Assembly: GCA_902399975.1 (NCBI GenBank)
Contig: CABOHA010000004.1
Coordinates: 1-64,000, forward strand
Source: Coriobacteriaceae bacterium
GTDB taxonomy: Bacteria > Actinomycetota > Coriobacteriia > Coriobacteriales > Coriobacteriaceae
Length of the DNA stretch: 64,000 nucleotides
Direction: 5' to 3'
Shown: piece after piece, positions 63,086-64,000 of the stretch
How positions within the stretch are numbered: position 1 is the stretch's first letter
Layout: the number at the start of each line of letters is the position of its first letter
Notes under the pieces: model-generated
Told to the model about the DNA's origin: nothing
Database searches by the model: none
Seen by the model: only the letters and a program-made list of their open reading frames with translations
Made by a program: the position numbers and the translations under genes

Positions 63086-63113
63086 TTCACATTCGGTCGC
63101 ATTTATGGATAAT
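63086..63113 (+). promoter_or_regulatory. Promoter of the rubrerythrin gene
   Basis: TTCACA (63086-63091) and GATAAT (63108-63113), each one base from consensus, are separated by 16 bases; the gene starts 85 bases further on. Confidence 0.5.
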
Positions 63114-63197
63114 AGAACTCGTCAAGACGCACGTCCGGAGAGGGCCCTTACGGGACCGGACGAGCGCACCATCGCCATCGATCGAAAGGATCGAATC

Positions 63198-63758
63198 ATG
63201 AAGTTTGTTTGCCCCGTTTGCGGTTATGTGGAAGAGTTCGACGGCGACCAGCTGCCCGAGGATTTCAAGTGCCCCCAGTGCGGCGTTCCCGGCTCTCGCT
63301 TCCTGAAGCAGGAGGAGGGTCAGCTCGAGTGGGCTGCCGAGCACGTCGTGGGCGTCGCCAAGATGGAGGGCGTCTCCGAGGACATCGTTGCTGACCTGCG
63401 CGCCAACTTTGAGGGCGAGTGCTCCGAGGTCGGTATGTACCTGGCCATGGCTCGCGTTGCTCATCGCGAGGGTTATCCCGAGATCGGCCTGTACTGGGAG
63501 AAGGCTGCCCACGAGGAGGCCGAGCACGCCGCCAAGTTCGCCGAGCTCCTGGGCGAGGTTGTGACCGACTCCACCAAGAAGAACCTCGAGATGCGCGTTG
63601 AGGCCGAGAATGGCGCCACCGCCGGCAAGACCGATCTCGCTAAGCGCGCCAAGGCCGCTGGCCTCGATGCCATCCACGACACCGTGCACGAGATGGCTCG
63701 CGACGAGGCTCGCCACGGCAAGGCTTTCGCCGGTCTGCTCAAGCGCTACTTTGGCTAA
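63198..63758 (+). CDS. rbr: Reverse rubrerythrin
   Basis: Peroxide reductase of anaerobes, 186 residues. The rubredoxin-like domain is at the N-terminus ([10 protein letters not shown] and CPQCGVPGS, residues 5-40), before the four-helix diiron domain, the reverse of classical rubrerythrin. Iron ligands are seen in [26 protein letters not shown] and [12 protein letters not shown]. It reduces hydrogen peroxide with electrons from a NADH or rubredoxin reductase, giving oxidative stress defence. AAAGGA precedes the ATG at 63198; the frame extends upstream to 63105 without a site. A terminator follows. Confidence 0.95.
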   Translation: MKFVCPVCGYVEEFDGDQLPEDFKCPQCGVPGSRFLKQEEGQLEWAAEHVVGVAKMEGVSEDIVADLRANFEGECSEVGMYLAMARVAHREGYPEIGLYWEKAAHEEAEHAAKFAELLGEVVTDSTKKNLEMRVEAENGATAGKTDLAKRAKAAGLDAIHDTVHEMARDEARHGKAFAGLLKRYFG

Positions 63759-63792
63759 GCCAGCCGCCTGAGAGATAATCTCTAGCTCGATG

Positions 63793-63823
63793 AGGCCCGG
63801 ACCGTATTGGTTCGGGCCTTTTT
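63793..63823 (+). terminator. Terminator after rubrerythrin
   Basis: 10-bp stem GGCCCGGACC/GGTTCGGGCC with one mismatch, 5-nt loop, then TTTTTC. Confidence 0.85.
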
Positions 63824-63889
63824 CGTGCCTCACGAACTTGTTAACGCCCTGAAACAGGACCGCCTTCGGCATCGGCTTCTCGTCAAAAA

Positions 63890-64000
63890 CTAAGTGAGTA
63901 GACTTTTTTGAACTTGCCGAGCAGGCCATCCATATCACTTTATAAAGCCGCCGGTAAATGCCTTGTTACAAAACGGTCTGGTCACCAAAGTGCCAAAAGT
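63890..64000. repeat. Foldback repeat, copy B, cut by the window end
   Basis: Starts with the same 19-bp arm as copy A (TAAGTGAGTAGAC core) and shares CCGC.GGTAAAT in its middle. The window ends in AAAAGT at the place where copy A begins its right arm, 105 bases from the left end, so the element almost certainly continues past 64000. Confidence 0.75.

Overview
The window reads as chromosomal DNA of a Coriobacteriia bacterium, most likely Collinsella. This is inferred from the high-GC coding bias, Gram-positive style Shine-Dalgarno sites, an anaerobic gene set and an LAxTG-type surface anchor; no 16S rRNA gene is present to prove it. Nearly all the sequence is explained by 53 protein genes and one tRNA gene. 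There are no insertion sequences, prophage genes, CRISPR arrays or rRNA genes. Accessory DNA is confined to a surface-protein cassette, a three-gene predicted defence cassette and many palindromic intergenic repeats.

Layout. 0-5.6 kb, all minus strand: infC-rpmI-rplT translation operon, tRNA-Leu(CAA) with a duplicated 3' end and terminator, a transglutaminase-like protein, class II fructose-bisphosphate aldolase and a glyoxalase II-like hydrolase. 5.6-11.3 kb: stringent-response operon with a RecJ-helicase fusion followed by bifunctional Rel. 11.6-14.1 kb: a BASS-family transporter, then CutC with a DUF4931 GalT/HIT-like protein. 14.4-19.3 kb: complete branched-chain amino acid ABC importer (livJ, then livHMGF). 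19.8-28.9 kb: homoserine dehydrogenase, an SDR, a CPA2 antiporter, the large PurL and an EamA exporter. 29-33.5 kb: a membrane GGDEF protein, KdgT-like permease, AzlCD amino acid exporter and an HD hydrolase. 33.5-37.1 kb: FAD lactate dehydrogenase-EtfB-EtfA, the gene set of an electron-confurcating lactate dehydrogenase.

37.4-40.6 kb holds five unrecognised genes, four of them secreted or membrane anchored, including a small LAQTG-anchored protein. 41.5-47.2 kb holds a TerB_N/TerB_C protein, a BrxC/D-like ATPase and an Lhr-like DEVH helicase, matching the gene order of the Shango anti-phage system. 47.2-53.8 kb: a spermidine synthase-fold protein coupled to Elp3, an XRE regulator with a DUF4097 partner, and two methyltransferases including TrmB. 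54.1-59.9 kb: a Ski2-like helicase, a DUF2130 coiled-coil protein, a metallophosphoesterase and a stand-alone HIRAN protein with a tiny acidic partner. 60.1-63.8 kb: a 27-residue hydrophobic peptide gene resembling a type I toxin, an aldehyde dehydrogenase and alcohol dehydrogenase pair, and a reverse rubrerythrin.

Taken together the genes suit a strict gut anaerobe that ferments amino acids and sugars: Liv import and AzlCD export balance branched-chain amino acids, Ldh-Etf oxidises lactate with help from ferredoxin, ALDH and ADH dispose of reducing power, and rubrerythrin detoxifies peroxide. The strongest leads are the Shango-like cassette, the LAxTG surface cassette, the RecJ-helicase fusion, the small hydrophobic peptide, and the palindromic repeat families (62-bp tandem units, a ~123-bp foldback present twice, and several single foldbacks).
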